64,000 nucleotides of DNA. Source: Dechloromonas denitrificans. Lineage in GTDB: Bacteria > Pseudomonadota > Gammaproteobacteria > Burkholderiales > Rhodocyclaceae. A model generated the notes under the pieces. That model was not told the origin of the DNA. It searched no databases and saw only the letters and a program-made list of their open reading frames with translations. The stretch lies in contig NZ_CP075185.1 in assembly GCF_020510685.1 (NCBI RefSeq), positions 3,100,001-3,164,000 on the forward strand, given 5' to 3'. A program made the translations under genes and the position numbers. Positions 47,662 to 56,832 of the stretch are shown one piece after another (position 1 is the first letter of the stretch; every line of letters begins with the position of its first letter).

Positions 47662-49802
47662 TTGACGGCGGACCGCCGCTCGCGCCGGCGGTAACCGACG
47701 ACGGCCGGAATGAAGGCAAGGGCCAGAATGACAATACCTACGGCAAGCGGCCAGAGCACCGGACGGTTCCAGGCGCGGCGGGCGGCAGTGCGTTCAGCGG
47801 CATCGATCCGTTGATACTTCAGGATGTTGTTGCCGACATCGTTCGGCTTGCGGTTCTTCAACCAGCGATGACCGAGGGTATAGCTCTTCGGGTGAAAGCC
47901 GAAGACCCAGGGTGCGTCGTGGTGCAGGATGCGATTCATCTGGCGGATGATGGCCAGCCGTTCCGGCGTGTTCTCCATGTTCTTCATCCGGACAAACAGC
48001 CGATCGAATTCCGGATTGGCGTAATTGGAGGAATTCTCACCGCCCTTGCCGACCCGCGACTCCTCGCCGTGCAACAGGAAGAAGAAGTTTTCCGGGTCCG
48101 GATAGTCGGCATTCCAGCCGAGGTAATAGAGCTGGACATTGCCCTTGCGGATCTTGTCCTGAAAGCGGTTGAAGTCGGTCGAGCGAACGACGAGCTGGAT
48201 GTCGATCTTGGCAAATTGCCGGGTCAGCCAGTCGAGGCGGGATTTTTCGCCCGTGCCGCCACCGGTGGTGTCGAGATTGACGACCAGCGGTTCGCCGGTT
48301 TTGGCCTCGCGGCCGTTCGGGTAGCCCGCCTCGCTCATCAGCTTTTTCGCCACCTCGACCGATTTCCGCTTGGCCTTGCCATCGACCCAGTCATAGACCG
48401 CGCTGTCGATGCCGGCTTCGCCATCGTCGTAGCCGAAGATGCCCGGCGGCAGCGGGCTCTGCGCGGCGATGCCGCGCCCGTTGGAGAAAATCGAGATGAA
48501 CTCCTCCTGATCGATGGCGATCGATATGGCCTGGCGGAGCTTGGCCGACCGCTCGTTCAGCCCGCCGAGTACCGGGTCGAGCAGGTTGAAGCCCATGTAG
48601 AAGATCGAGGTCTTGACCGAAGTCAGCAGGCGGATGCCCTTGTCGCGCATTTCGTCGGAGAGCGCCACGTCGCCGCCAACATTGACCCGCACGGCCTGGT
48701 CGAAGCTGTCCGAGGAAATACCGGAAGCGTCGAAATAGCCTTGCAGGAACTTGTTCCAGTAGGGAATCGTTTCCTTTTCCCGGGTAAAGACCGCCTGTTC
48801 GATGAACGGCAAGGGTTTGCCGCAATCGGCCAGCAGGCCGGCCTCGGCATCACCCGCCTCGCCTTCACAGGGATAGCTCTGACCATGGAAGTTGGGGTTG
48901 CGCGACAGCACCATGCGGCGGTTGGGGTCGTTCTCGGAGAGCATGAACGGCCCGGTACCAACCGGCCACCAGTCGAGCGTCAGGTTCTTGGCGGCCATGC
49001 CCGGCTGGGCAAAAAAGCGGTCGACCTCGCGCGGCACCGGGGCAAAGAAAGGCATGGCCAGCCAGTAGAGGAACTGCGGATACTTGCCCTTGATGCGGAT
49101 GCGCCAGGTGTGGGCATCGACTTTTTCAATGCCGGAAAGCGGATAGGCATCGAGGTCCAGCCAGGCATTCGCCGGCAAAACCTTGGCCGCCTGCTGCAAG
49201 GCGCCACCCAGTTCCTTCAGCCCGACGATCTTGTCGGCCATCATGCCGAAAATTGGCGAATGCAGACGCGGATGGGCCAGGCGCTTGATCTGGTAGATGT
49301 AATCGTCGGCGGTCAGTTCGCGACTGCCGGTAGCCGGAAAATCGGCGATCACCTGCCGCCCGTCGGCCACCCTTTCGCCGAGATAGCGCGGCTGCCCTGA
49401 CGCATCGAGCGCGAAGGCCGGATGCGGCTGGTAACGAATGCCCGGCTTCAGTTTCAGCTCATAAACACTCTCGGCAATCTGCTCCACCGGCGCCTGGGCT
49501 GAAAGCTCCCGCCCTTTGCTGTCGTAGAAGCGGGGCACGGGAACCTGTTCCAGCGTCGCGGGAATCAGCTCGTAGGGGCGCTTCAGATAGTGGTATTGCA
49601 GCGGCGGTTCGTAGATCTGCGCGGTAAAGGTGATTTCGTCTTCGGAATAGGACTGGGCCGGATCGAGATGCTTTGGACGATCGGTAAATGCGGTGTACAG
49701 GATGTTGCGTTCACTCTCCGCCGCCGGATAGGGATCGTTCCACGACTGGCCACAGCCGGCCAGGGCACTGATGCAGACGAGACAGGCGCAAATTTTTCGC
49801 AT
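47658..49802 (-). CDS. Lipoprotein solute-binding protein of peptide ABC type (SBP_bac_5) with C-terminal membrane helix
   Basis: 714 aa from the ATG at 49802. The signal sequence ends in a lipobox, ISALAGC, giving an N-terminal lipid-anchored Cys at about 17. The body matches extracellular oligopeptide-binding proteins: PKHLDPAQSYSEDE, DYIYQIKRLAHP, PVGTGPFMLSEN, YLGWNADYPDPENFFFLL. Unusually, a hydrophobic helix (about 685-705, LWPLAVGIVILALAFIPAVVG) and a basic tail close the protein, so both ends may be membrane-attached. No permease or ATPase genes adjoin it. Substrate unknown. Confidence 0.83.
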   Translation of the reverse strand: MRKICACLVCISALAGCGQSWNDPYPAAESERNILYTAFTDRPKHLDPAQSYSEDEITFTAQIYEPPLQYHYLKRPYELIPATLEQVPVPRFYDSKGRELSAQAPVEQIAESVYELKLKPGIRYQPHPAFALDASGQPRYLGERVADGRQVIADFPATGSRELTADDYIYQIKRLAHPRLHSPIFGMMADKIVGLKELGGALQQAAKVLPANAWLDLDAYPLSGIEKVDAHTWRIRIKGKYPQFLYWLAMPFFAPVPREVDRFFAQPGMAAKNLTLDWWPVGTGPFMLSENDPNRRMVLSRNPNFHGQSYPCEGEAGDAEAGLLADCGKPLPFIEQAVFTREKETIPYWNKFLQGYFDASGISSDSFDQAVRVNVGGDVALSDEMRDKGIRLLTSVKTSIFYMGFNLLDPVLGGLNERSAKLRQAISIAIDQEEFISIFSNGRGIAAQSPLPPGIFGYDDGEAGIDSAVYDWVDGKAKRKSVEVAKKLMSEAGYPNGREAKTGEPLVVNLDTTGGGTGEKSRLDWLTRQFAKIDIQLVVRSTDFNRFQDKIRKGNVQLYYLGWNADYPDPENFFFLLHGEESRVGKGGENSSNYANPEFDRLFVRMKNMENTPERLAIIRQMNRILHHDAPWVFGFHPKSYTLGHRWLKNRKPNDVGNNILKYQRIDAAERTAARRAWNRPVLWPLAVGIVILALAFIPAVVGYRRRERRSAVK

Positions 49803-49888
49803 GGCCTGCAGTTTAGCAAAACACCGGTTGACCGCCGCGCAGCGATTTGCTGACAATGGCTTCAACCAAACGACCAAGAGGCAGTGAC

Positions 49889-50344
49889 ATGCTCGACAGC
49901 AAAATCCCCGACTTCTCCCTGCCGGCCACCAGTGGCCAAACCTTCAATCTTGCGGCGCAAGCCGGCAAGGTCGTCGTGATTTATTTTTACCCGAAGGACA
50001 GTACGCCGGGCTGCACCACCGAAGGCCAGCAATTCCGCGACCTGCACGACCAGTTTGCCGCTCTCGACGCGGTGATCCTCGGCGTTTCCCGCGACAGCGT
50101 GAAATCGCACGAGAACTTCAAGACCAAGCAGAGCTTCCCGTTCGAGCTCGGCTCCGATGCCGACGAAGCGGTGTGCACGCTGTTCGACGTCATGAAAATG
50201 AAAAACATGTATGGCAAACAGGTGCGCGGTGTCGAACGCAGCACCTTCGTCATCGACCGCAGCGGCGTCTTGCGCCGCGCCTGGCGGGGCGTCAAGGTGC
50301 CCGGCCATGCCCAGGAAGTTCTCGATTTCGTAAAAACCCTCTAA
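49889..50344 (+). CDS. bcp: Thioredoxin-dependent peroxiredoxin (Bcp/PrxQ type)
   Basis: 151 aa from the ATG at 49889, which has GAGG seven bases ahead. Reduces peroxides in the cytoplasm. The peroxidatic Cys lies in KDSTPGCTTEGQQFRD; the E. coli Bcp resolving Cys five residues later is absent (Gly-Gln-Gln region), and the only other Cys is in DEAVCTLFD. It is thus either a 1-Cys form or uses the distant Cys. Divergent from the lipoprotein gene. Confidence 0.92.
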   Translation: MLDSKIPDFSLPATSGQTFNLAAQAGKVVVIYFYPKDSTPGCTTEGQQFRDLHDQFAALDAVILGVSRDSVKSHENFKTKQSFPFELGSDADEAVCTLFDVMKMKNMYGKQVRGVERSTFVIDRSGVLRRAWRGVKVPGHAQEVLDFVKTL

Positions 50345-50365
50345 ACCCAACCCAAGGCCCATTCC

Positions 50366-51793
50366 ATGCCGCGCAAGCCCGCCGCCGCCAAGAAGCCCGC
50401 AGTTACCAAACTTTTCGTCCTCGACACCAACGTGCTGATGCACGACCCGAGCAGTCTTTTCCGCTTCGAGGAACACGACGTCTTCCTGCCGATCATGACG
50501 CTGGAAGAACTCGACAACAACAAGAAGGGCATGTCGGAAATTGCCCGCAACGCGCGCCAGACCTCGCGCATGCTCGACGAGTTGCTGGCCGAGAACGGCG
50601 ACGACATCGATGAGGGCATCGATCTCTACGGCCCCTCCAGCAAGCTGGCGAGCGGCCGTCTCTACCTGCAGACCGAGGCGATCAGCAGCGAACTGCCGCA
50701 AGGCCTGCCGACCTCGAAGGTGGATAACCAGATCCTGTCGGTGGTCATCCACCTCCAGAAGAAATTCCCGAAGCGCCCGGTCATCCTGGTGTCGAAAGAC
50801 ATCAACATGCGCATCAAGTCGCGCGCCCTCAACCTGCTGGCCGAGGACTACTTCAACGACAAGGTGCTGGAGGATACCGACATCCTCTACACCGGCACCC
50901 GCGCCCTGCCCGAAAACTTCTGGACCAAGCACGGCAAGGGCATGGAGTCGTGGAAGAAGGAGTCGAAGACCTATTACCGCGTCACCGGCCCGCTCTGCCA
51001 GCAGATGCTGGTCAACGAGTGCGTCTGGCTGGAGAGCGAAAACTTTACCGCCATCGTCAAGGAAACCGCTGGCAAGAGCGCGGTGCTGGAAACGCTGGTC
51101 GATTACACGCATCCGAAAAATGCCGTCTGGGGTATCACGGCGCGCAATCGCGAACAGAATTTCGCGATGAACCTGCTGATGAATCCGGATATCGATTTCG
51201 TCACCCTGCTCGGCCAGGCCGGTACCGGCAAAACGCTGCTGACGCTGGCCGCCGGGCTGACCCAGGTACTCGAGAGCAAGCAGTTCGCCGAAATCATCAT
51301 GACCCGCGCCACCGTCCCGGTCGGCGAGGATATCGGCTTCCTGCCCGGCACCGAGGAAGAAAAGATGGCGCCGTGGATGGGCGCCCTCGAAGACAACCTC
51401 GACGTCCTGACCCATACCGACGAAGCGAGCAGCGGCGCCTATGGCGGCGACTGGGGCAAGGCGGCGACGCACGACATCATTCGCTCGCGGATCAAGGTCA
51501 AGTCGATGAATTTCATGCGCGGCCGGACTTTCCTGAAGAAGTACCTGATCATCGATGAGGCCCAGAACCTGACGCCAAAGCAGATGAAGACGCTGGTCAC
51601 CCGGGCCGGCCCGGGCACCAAGGTGATCTGCCTCGGGAACATCGCGCAGATCGATACGCCCTACCTGACCGAGGGCAGTTCCGGCCTGACCTATGTCGTC
51701 GATCGCTTCAAGGGCTGGGCTCATTCTGGTCACATCACGTTACAACGTGGCGAGCGTTCCCGCTTGGCCGACCACGCAGCCGAAGTGCTATAA
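50366..51793 (+). CDS. PIN-PhoH family ATPase/RNase-like protein
   Basis: 475 aa. The N-terminal PIN domain (about 14-155) begins KLFVLDTNVLMHDPSSLF and includes the acidic residues of LEELDNNKKG and LVSKDINMRIK. The C-terminal PhoH domain has Walker A GQAGTGKTLL (about residue 285), RATVPVGEDIGFLPG and Walker B YLIIDEAQNLTPKQMKTL. Such PhoH2-type proteins couple helicase-like ATPase to RNA cleavage in described cases; here the role is inferred. It follows bcp by 21 bp. Confidence 0.9.
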   Translation: MPRKPAAAKKPAVTKLFVLDTNVLMHDPSSLFRFEEHDVFLPIMTLEELDNNKKGMSEIARNARQTSRMLDELLAENGDDIDEGIDLYGPSSKLASGRLYLQTEAISSELPQGLPTSKVDNQILSVVIHLQKKFPKRPVILVSKDINMRIKSRALNLLAEDYFNDKVLEDTDILYTGTRALPENFWTKHGKGMESWKKESKTYYRVTGPLCQQMLVNECVWLESENFTAIVKETAGKSAVLETLVDYTHPKNAVWGITARNREQNFAMNLLMNPDIDFVTLLGQAGTGKTLLTLAAGLTQVLESKQFAEIIMTRATVPVGEDIGFLPGTEEEKMAPWMGALEDNLDVLTHTDEASSGAYGGDWGKAATHDIIRSRIKVKSMNFMRGRTFLKKYLIIDEAQNLTPKQMKTLVTRAGPGTKVICLGNIAQIDTPYLTEGSSGLTYVVDRFKGWAHSGHITLQRGERSRLADHAAEVL

Positions 51794-51794
51794 T
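51764..51794 (+). promoter_or_regulatory. Possible promoter overlapping the phoH 3' end
   Basis: A perfect TATAAT (51789-51794) lies across the phoH stop, with a weak -35 (TTGGCC, 51764-51769) at a long 19-bp spacing. It could drive the transglutaminase-fold gene at 51877. Confidence 0.35.
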
Positions 51795-51814
51795 CCGCCG
51801 CAATTAAGCAAAGG

Positions 51815-51840
51815 GGCCGTGTCTGTGACACGGCCTTTTC
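51815..51840 (+). terminator. Hairpin after phoH / in leader of next gene
   Basis: Perfect 9-bp stem GGCCGTGTC / GACACGGCC with a 3-nt loop (51815-51835), then TTTTC. It fits a terminator for bcp-phoH, though it would also lie within the leader if the TATAAT at 51789 is used. Confidence 0.7.
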
Positions 51841-51876
51841 GTTTCAGCCACGGGTTGTTTCTGCCGGAGGAAATTC

Positions 51877-53142
51877 TTGAAACGTCGCGACTTTCTAACA
51901 TCTGTTGCCGCCCTCTCATTGTTCGCCTCGGAAGCTTCGGCCGCCAAGGCGCGCCCCAAGCCAGCCCCGGCCAAAAAAGCGGCGACTGCCGCAAAAGGCA
52001 AAAAGCCGGCAGCCGGTACCGCCAGGAATATCTACCGTAAGCAGCCGGTATCGAGCCCGCCGCCCGGTCCGGTCGTGCATACCGCCGACGATTCGGTCGT
52101 TGAGAAGCCGCCGGTCGGCACTTCGGCCTCTCGTCTGCCGCCGGTCAAGGCGCCCGAACCGCCGAGCGAATGGCGGACCTACGAGATCACCACGACGGTC
52201 AATCTCAAAGCCAGCGGCGGCATCAGCAGGCTGTGGCTGCCGCTGCCCTTGAATCAGGACACGCTGTTCCAGCGCACGCTGGGTCATTCGTGGGAAGGCA
52301 ATCCGGGCAACTCCAGCATGCGGCGCTTGCCGGATGGCGACCTCGAGGTCTTCCAGTGCGAATGGCGCGATGGCGTCGACGGCAAGCTGCAGTTCAAGAC
52401 CGTGGTGACGACGGCCGACCGCCATTTCGATGTCACCAAGCGGACGGTTGCCCCCGAGCGCAACGACATCCTGCGCCGCAATCTTCAGGCCTCGCAACTG
52501 ATTCCCAACGACGGCCTGGCCTTCCAGCTCGGCGAGCGACTGATCGGCCGAATCAAGGACCCGGTGGCGCAAGCGAAAATGATCTACGAGTGGGTGGTGG
52601 ACAACACCACCTATGATCCGTCGCTGCCCGGCGGCGGCACCGGCGACATTCGCCGGCAATTCATCAATGGCCAGTATGGCGGCCGTTCGGCCGACATCAA
52701 CGGTTTGTTCGTCAGTCTCTGTCGGGCCATCGGCATTCCGGCCCGTTGCGTCTATGGCCTGCGTGTCGCCCAGTCCCGCCTGTTCCGCAGCCTCGGCCTG
52801 GCCGGCGACAATGCGACGCGCGGCCAGCATGTCCGGGCCGAATTCTACGTGCCCGGTTACGGCTGGATCCCGGTCGACCCGAGCGACGTCCGGCGGGCCA
52901 TCGCCATCGAAGGATTATCGGATCGCGACAGCAAGTTGCTGTCCTTGAAGAAAATCCTCTTTGGCGTCTGGGAGATGAACTGGATCGCCTTCAATGTCGG
53001 CACCGACGTCACCTTGCCCGGCCAGAACGCACCGATTCCCTTCCTGCTGCTGCCGCAACTCGAATCGCCGAAAGGCCGTTTCGATGGCAGCGACCCGGCC
53101 GCCATCCAGTACGCCATCAGCGCCAAACAGGTCGAAATCTAA
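51877..53142 (+). CDS. Exported transglutaminase-fold protein, catalytic Cys replaced by Ser
   Basis: 421 aa from a TTG start with GGAGG seven bases ahead. KRRDFLTSVAALSLF is a twin-arginine-type signal; an Ala/Lys/Pro-rich linker follows to about residue 95. The C-terminal part is a transglutaminase-like domain: GGRSADINGLFVSLCRAIGIPAR, then the His in GQHVRAEFYVPGYGWIPVDPSD with the acidic residue of DPSD. Where related proteins carry the nucleophilic Cys (G-x-C-AD), this has Ser (codon TCG). It may therefore be a pseudoenzyme or use another Cys nearby. Location would be periplasmic. Confidence 0.83.
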   Translation: MKRRDFLTSVAALSLFASEASAAKARPKPAPAKKAATAAKGKKPAAGTARNIYRKQPVSSPPPGPVVHTADDSVVEKPPVGTSASRLPPVKAPEPPSEWRTYEITTTVNLKASGGISRLWLPLPLNQDTLFQRTLGHSWEGNPGNSSMRRLPDGDLEVFQCEWRDGVDGKLQFKTVVTTADRHFDVTKRTVAPERNDILRRNLQASQLIPNDGLAFQLGERLIGRIKDPVAQAKMIYEWVVDNTTYDPSLPGGGTGDIRRQFINGQYGGRSADINGLFVSLCRAIGIPARCVYGLRVAQSRLFRSLGLAGDNATRGQHVRAEFYVPGYGWIPVDPSDVRRAIAIEGLSDRDSKLLSLKKILFGVWEMNWIAFNVGTDVTLPGQNAPIPFLLLPQLESPKGRFDGSDPAAIQYAISAKQVEI

Positions 53143-53158
53143 GGCAACGCGCCGGCGA

Positions 53159-53713
53159 TCAAATCGGTGACAGCAAAGCGACGATCCGTCCCGGCTCGAT
53201 GCGCACCGATTTGAGCAGCCAGCGCGCCGCCTGCTCCTCGGACGACCCGTCCTCGCGCAAGACATAGACCGGCTTGGCCCGCAAGTAGCTGGCAATCAGC
53301 TGGCTCACCGCTTGCCGGGCCAGCGGTTCGTTCTCCCGGGACAGGGCCGGCGACTGCACCGCCTCGACCACCGGGCTGGTCAGGAAGAAGGCCTTGCTCC
53401 GGTCGTCGTAGCGCAGACCGGCCCGGGCGACGACGTCGACCGGTACCGGGCGGTTGCCGAGCCAGACGATATCCATGCGCGCCGTGATCCCGGCCCGGCC
53501 ATCCGGGCTGTCCAGTGAAATCTTCGGCGGATCTTTCAAGGACACGGTGATCACGCCGCCATAGCTTTGCTGCAGCGGGCCACTCCTGAGCAGCGCCGCC
53601 TGGATCTCCGCTTCGGAGATGACGACTTCGCGCCCAAACAGCCCGGCTCCCCAGGCTGAAAAGCAGGTCAACAAGACCAGGACAAAACCGGCGAATCGCG
53701 TCAAGTTGGGCAC
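53159..53713 (-). CDS. DUF1439-like exported protein
   Basis: 184 aa with an N-terminal signal peptide (about 1-22, LLTCFSAWGAG); the Cys is not in a clean lipobox, so lipidation is doubtful. The mature part is predicted beta-strand/helix (VVISEAEIQAALLRSGPLQQSYGGVITVSL) resembling YceB/DUF1439 lipid-binding-like proteins. It converges on the transglutaminase-fold gene. No function known. Confidence 0.65.
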   Translation of the reverse strand: MPNLTRFAGFVLVLLTCFSAWGAGLFGREVVISEAEIQAALLRSGPLQQSYGGVITVSLKDPPKISLDSPDGRAGITARMDIVWLGNRPVPVDVVARAGLRYDDRSKAFFLTSPVVEAVQSPALSRENEPLARQAVSQLIASYLRAKPVYVLREDGSSEEQAARWLLKSVRIEPGRIVALLSPI

Positions 53714-53723
53714 CTTTGTGTGA

Positions 53724-53975
53724 TCAGTGCTGGCGAGCCAGCCAGGCCTCGAGGGCGCTGCGCTCGATGAAGGTTTCCAGCCGGTTGAGATTGCCCGGCA
53801 GCTGTTTGCCTTCCCACTGCTCCGTCGCCCAGCGCTTGATGTCGGCGTGCAACTCGCCGTGTTCGATGGCTTCGGCCAGCATCACCTCGGCGGCATGCGC
53901 CGAGCGCGTCGCCGACACCAGCTGCTGGGCGGCTTCCTGAAGATTCGGTTTCGAGTTGGGCGCTTGGTCGCTCAT
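53724..53975 (-). CDS. Small uncharacterised protein
   Basis: 83 aa from the ATG at 53975; an in-frame start at 54002 is possible. It is soluble and mostly helical: an acidic, Gln/Ala-rich N-terminal half (NLQEAAQQLVSATRSAHAAE) and a Trp-containing C-terminus (WATEQWEGKQLPGNLNRL). I do not recognise a family. It lies 10 bp upstream of the DUF1439-like gene on the same strand, so the two probably form a unit. Confidence 0.55.
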   Translation of the reverse strand: MSDQAPNSKPNLQEAAQQLVSATRSAHAAEVMLAEAIEHGELHADIKRWATEQWEGKQLPGNLNRLETFIERSALEAWLARQH

Positions 53976-54127
53976 AGCTGGCTCCATCGGGATTGCAGGC
54001 ATTCAATTCTACGCCCTGCCACGGCGAGCCGCCGCGCATCGCACCCTACGCAATTCATCGTATTCCCCGCCGCCGGCCCGAACCCTAAGCTGACGCTGCA
54101 CTGCACAAATTGCGGACGGACCCTTTG

Positions 54128-55708
54128 ATGACCAAACTTTTGACTATTTTGCTGCTCTACGCCTGCACCCTGCCGGCCCATGCCGTGCTCGATGCGGGCC
54201 AGATCCGCCAGCTGGCGGCTGACGACTCGACCGAGAAGGTGGCGGCCATCCGGCTGCTGACCCAGACTGCTGACCCGGATGCCGTCCGGGTGCTCAAGGC
54301 GATGGCCGCGGACAGCCTGTTCCTGGCCGGCGACCAGGCGGTGATCATCGATGGCGACCAGGCCTTCGATGCAGCCAGCGGCGTAGCGGTCAAGATGCCT
54401 GGTGCGCCGGAAAGCATTACCGTCAACAACCGGATTCGCGGCGAACTAGCCGGTGCGCTGGCCGCGCTCAAGCTGTTCGATGCCGAGCGCGAAGTACGCC
54501 TGGCCTCGGCCCGCGAACTGCAGAGCAAGGTCAGCCCGGAGATGGCGCCGCTGCTGGCCAAGGCGCTGGAAAAGGAAAGCGACCCCGAGATCACCGCGCT
54601 GCTCACCCTGGCCCATGCCCAGGCCAGCCTCGGCCATGCCGACCCGGCGGTCCGCCTGGCTGCCGTCAAGGCACTGGCCGAAACCACCTCGCCGGCCATC
54701 AAGAGCGTGCTGCTGCCGCTCACCGACAAGGCCAGCGAGGCCGACGACAAGGTGCGCTATGAGGCGATCGCCGCGATCAAGGCGATCGACGGCCGCCTCG
54801 CCCTGGCCGAGAACCTCGGCCGGGTCTTCTCCGGCCTGTCGCTCGGCAGCATCCTGCTGCTCGGGGCGCTCGGCCTGGCCATCACCTACGGCGTGATGGG
54901 CATCATCAACATGGCGCACGGCGAACTGCTGATGGTCGGCGCCTATTCGGCCTACGCCATGCAGAGCGTCTTCCGCGCCTGGCTGCCGGATTACATCGAC
55001 TGGTACCTGCCGGCCGCCATCCCGGTCGCCTTCTTCGCCGCGGCACTGGTCGGCGTGGTGATGGAACGCACGGTGATCCGCTGGCTGTACGGCCGCACGC
55101 TGGAAACCCTGCTCGCCACCTGGGGCCTGTCGCTGGTGCTGATCCAGTCGGCGCGCATGCTGTTCGGCGCACAGAACGTCGAAGTCGCCAACCCGAGCTG
55201 GATGTCCGGCGGCATCGAACTGATGCCCAACCTGATCCTGCCCTGGAACCGCATCATCATCGTCGGCTTCGCGCTGTTCGTGCTGCTGCTGGTCTGGCTG
55301 CTGATGAACAAGACGCGACTCGGCATGTTCGTCCGCGCCGTCACCCAGAACCGGGCGATGGCCGGCTGCGTCGGCGTCCCGACCGCACGCATCGATACCA
55401 TGGCCTTCGCGCTCGGCGCCGGCATCGCCGGGCTGGGCGGGGTAGCGCTTTCGCAAATCTCCAATGTCGGACCGGATATGGGCCAGGGCTACATCGTCGA
55501 TTCCTTCATGGTCGTCGTCGTCGGCGGCGTCGGCCAGCTCGCCGGTGCGGTCTGGGCAGCGCTCGGCCTGGGCATCTTCAGCAAGCTGCTGGAGGGCTGG
55601 GCCGGCGCGGTCATCGCCAAGATCAGCATCCTCGTCGCCATCATCATCTTCATCCAGAAGCGTCCGCAGGGCATCTTCGCCCTCAAGGGCCGCTTCGTCG
55701 ATAACTGA
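54128..55708 (+). CDS. urtB: Urea ABC transporter permease UrtB
   Basis: 526 aa from the ATG at 54128. It has a signal-like N-terminus, then about 200 residues of HEAT-like helices (LLTQTADPDAVRVLKAM, DPAVRLAAVKALAE), the extension that separates UrtB from LivH, and a permease half with about eight helices (SLGSILLLGALGLAITYGVMGIINMAHGELLMVG). One of two permeases of the urea importer. The usual upstream urtA (binding protein) is absent: the gene just upstream is unrelated and on the other strand. Confidence 0.93.
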   Translation: MTKLLTILLLYACTLPAHAVLDAGQIRQLAADDSTEKVAAIRLLTQTADPDAVRVLKAMAADSLFLAGDQAVIIDGDQAFDAASGVAVKMPGAPESITVNNRIRGELAGALAALKLFDAEREVRLASARELQSKVSPEMAPLLAKALEKESDPEITALLTLAHAQASLGHADPAVRLAAVKALAETTSPAIKSVLLPLTDKASEADDKVRYEAIAAIKAIDGRLALAENLGRVFSGLSLGSILLLGALGLAITYGVMGIINMAHGELLMVGAYSAYAMQSVFRAWLPDYIDWYLPAAIPVAFFAAALVGVVMERTVIRWLYGRTLETLLATWGLSLVLIQSARMLFGAQNVEVANPSWMSGGIELMPNLILPWNRIIIVGFALFVLLLVWLLMNKTRLGMFVRAVTQNRAMAGCVGVPTARIDTMAFALGAGIAGLGGVALSQISNVGPDMGQGYIVDSFMVVVVGGVGQLAGAVWAALGLGIFSKLLEGWAGAVIAKISILVAIIIFIQKRPQGIFALKGRFVDN

Positions 55709-55716
55709 GAACAGCC

Positions 55717-56832
55717 ATGCGCCAACCTCTCACTCTCCGCATCCTGTCCGCGCTGGACACCAGGAGCTGGCTCGCCATCGGCGTCTTCCTCGCCCTGGCG
55801 CTGGTTCTCGTGCCGGTACTGCATCTGGCGGTGGCGGAAGACAGCGCCTTCCATCTGTCGACCTATTTCATCACGCTGATCGGCAAGATCATGTGCTACG
55901 CGCTGGTGGCCGTGGCGATGGACCTGATCTGGGGCTACGGCGGCATCCTGTCGCTCGGCCACGGCCTGTTCTTCGCGCTCGGCGGCTACGCCTTCGGCAT
56001 GTACCTGATGCGCCAGATCGGCCGCGACGGCTCCTACGGCGCCGACCTCCCGGACTTCATGGTGTTCCTCGACTGGAAGGAAATCCCGTGGTTCTGGAGC
56101 GGTAGCGACAGCTTCGGCTGGGTCGCGCTGCTCGTCGTCATCGTCCCGGCACTGGTCGCCTTCGTCTTCGGCTACTTCGCCTTCCGCTCGCGGATCAAGG
56201 GCGTCTATTTCTCGATCATCACCCAGGCCCTTACCTACGCCGCGATGCTGCTCTTCTTCCGCAACGAAACCGGCTTCGGCGGCAATAACGGCTTCACCGA
56301 CTTCAAGCGCGTCCTCGGCTACAGCATCACCTCGCCGGAAACCCGGCTGGTGCTGTTCGGCCTGACCGCCGTGCTGCTCGCCGTGACGCTGGTTTTCGCC
56401 GCCTGGCTGGTCAAGTCGAAGTTCGGCCGCGTGCTGACCGCCATCCGCGATGCCGAATCCCGCGTCATGTTCATCGGCTACAACCCGCTCTGGTACAAGC
56501 TGACCATCTGGGTGATCTCGGCCGTCATCTGCGGCATCGCCGGCGCGCTCTACGTGCCGCAGGTCGGCATCATCAACCCCTCGGAAATGAGCCCGGCCAA
56601 CTCGATCGAGATCGCCATCTGGGTTGCCGTCGGTGGGCGCGGCACGCTGATCGGCCCGATCATCGGCGCCTTCGTCGTCAATCTCGCCAAGAGCTGGTTC
56701 ACCGTCAGCTTTCCGGAATACTGGCTGTTCTTCCTCGGCCTGCTCTTCATCGTCGTCACGCTGATGCTGCCGCAAGGCCTGGTCGGCCTGTGGAAGAAAC
56801 TGATGACCCAGAAACAAGGAGGCGCCGCATGA
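55717..56832 (+). CDS. urtC: Urea ABC transporter permease UrtC
   Basis: 371 aa LivM-type permease with about ten helices. MDLIWGYGGILSLGHGLFFALGGYAFGMYLM and the EAA-like region TAIRDAESRVMFIGYNPLWYKL are characteristic. Pairs with UrtB. It starts 8 bp after urtB and its stop overlaps the urtD ATG (ATGA). Confidence 0.94.
   Translation: MRQPLTLRILSALDTRSWLAIGVFLALALVLVPVLHLAVAEDSAFHLSTYFITLIGKIMCYALVAVAMDLIWGYGGILSLGHGLFFALGGYAFGMYLMRQIGRDGSYGADLPDFMVFLDWKEIPWFWSGSDSFGWVALLVVIVPALVAFVFGYFAFRSRIKGVYFSIITQALTYAAMLLFFRNETGFGGNNGFTDFKRVLGYSITSPETRLVLFGLTAVLLAVTLVFAAWLVKSKFGRVLTAIRDAESRVMFIGYNPLWYKLTIWVISAVICGIAGALYVPQVGIINPSEMSPANSIEIAIWVAVGGRGTLIGPIIGAFVVNLAKSWFTVSFPEYWLFFLGLLFIVVTLMLPQGLVGLWKKLMTQKQGGAA

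Noticed and set aside
47811..49400. 529-codon open frame on the plus strand
   Set aside because: Opposite the solute-binding lipoprotein gene; composition typical of a shadow frame.
49862..51733. 623-codon open frame on the minus strand
   Set aside because: Antisense to bcp and phoH, His/Asp/Val-rich shadow without motifs.
54060..54127. Sigma-54 promoter ahead of urtB
   Set aside because: GCAC and TTGC elements are present near 54095-54115 but the GG-N10-GC spacing does not fit.
55489..56817. 442-codon open frame on the minus strand
   Set aside because: Antisense to urtB-urtC; highly charged low-complexity reading.
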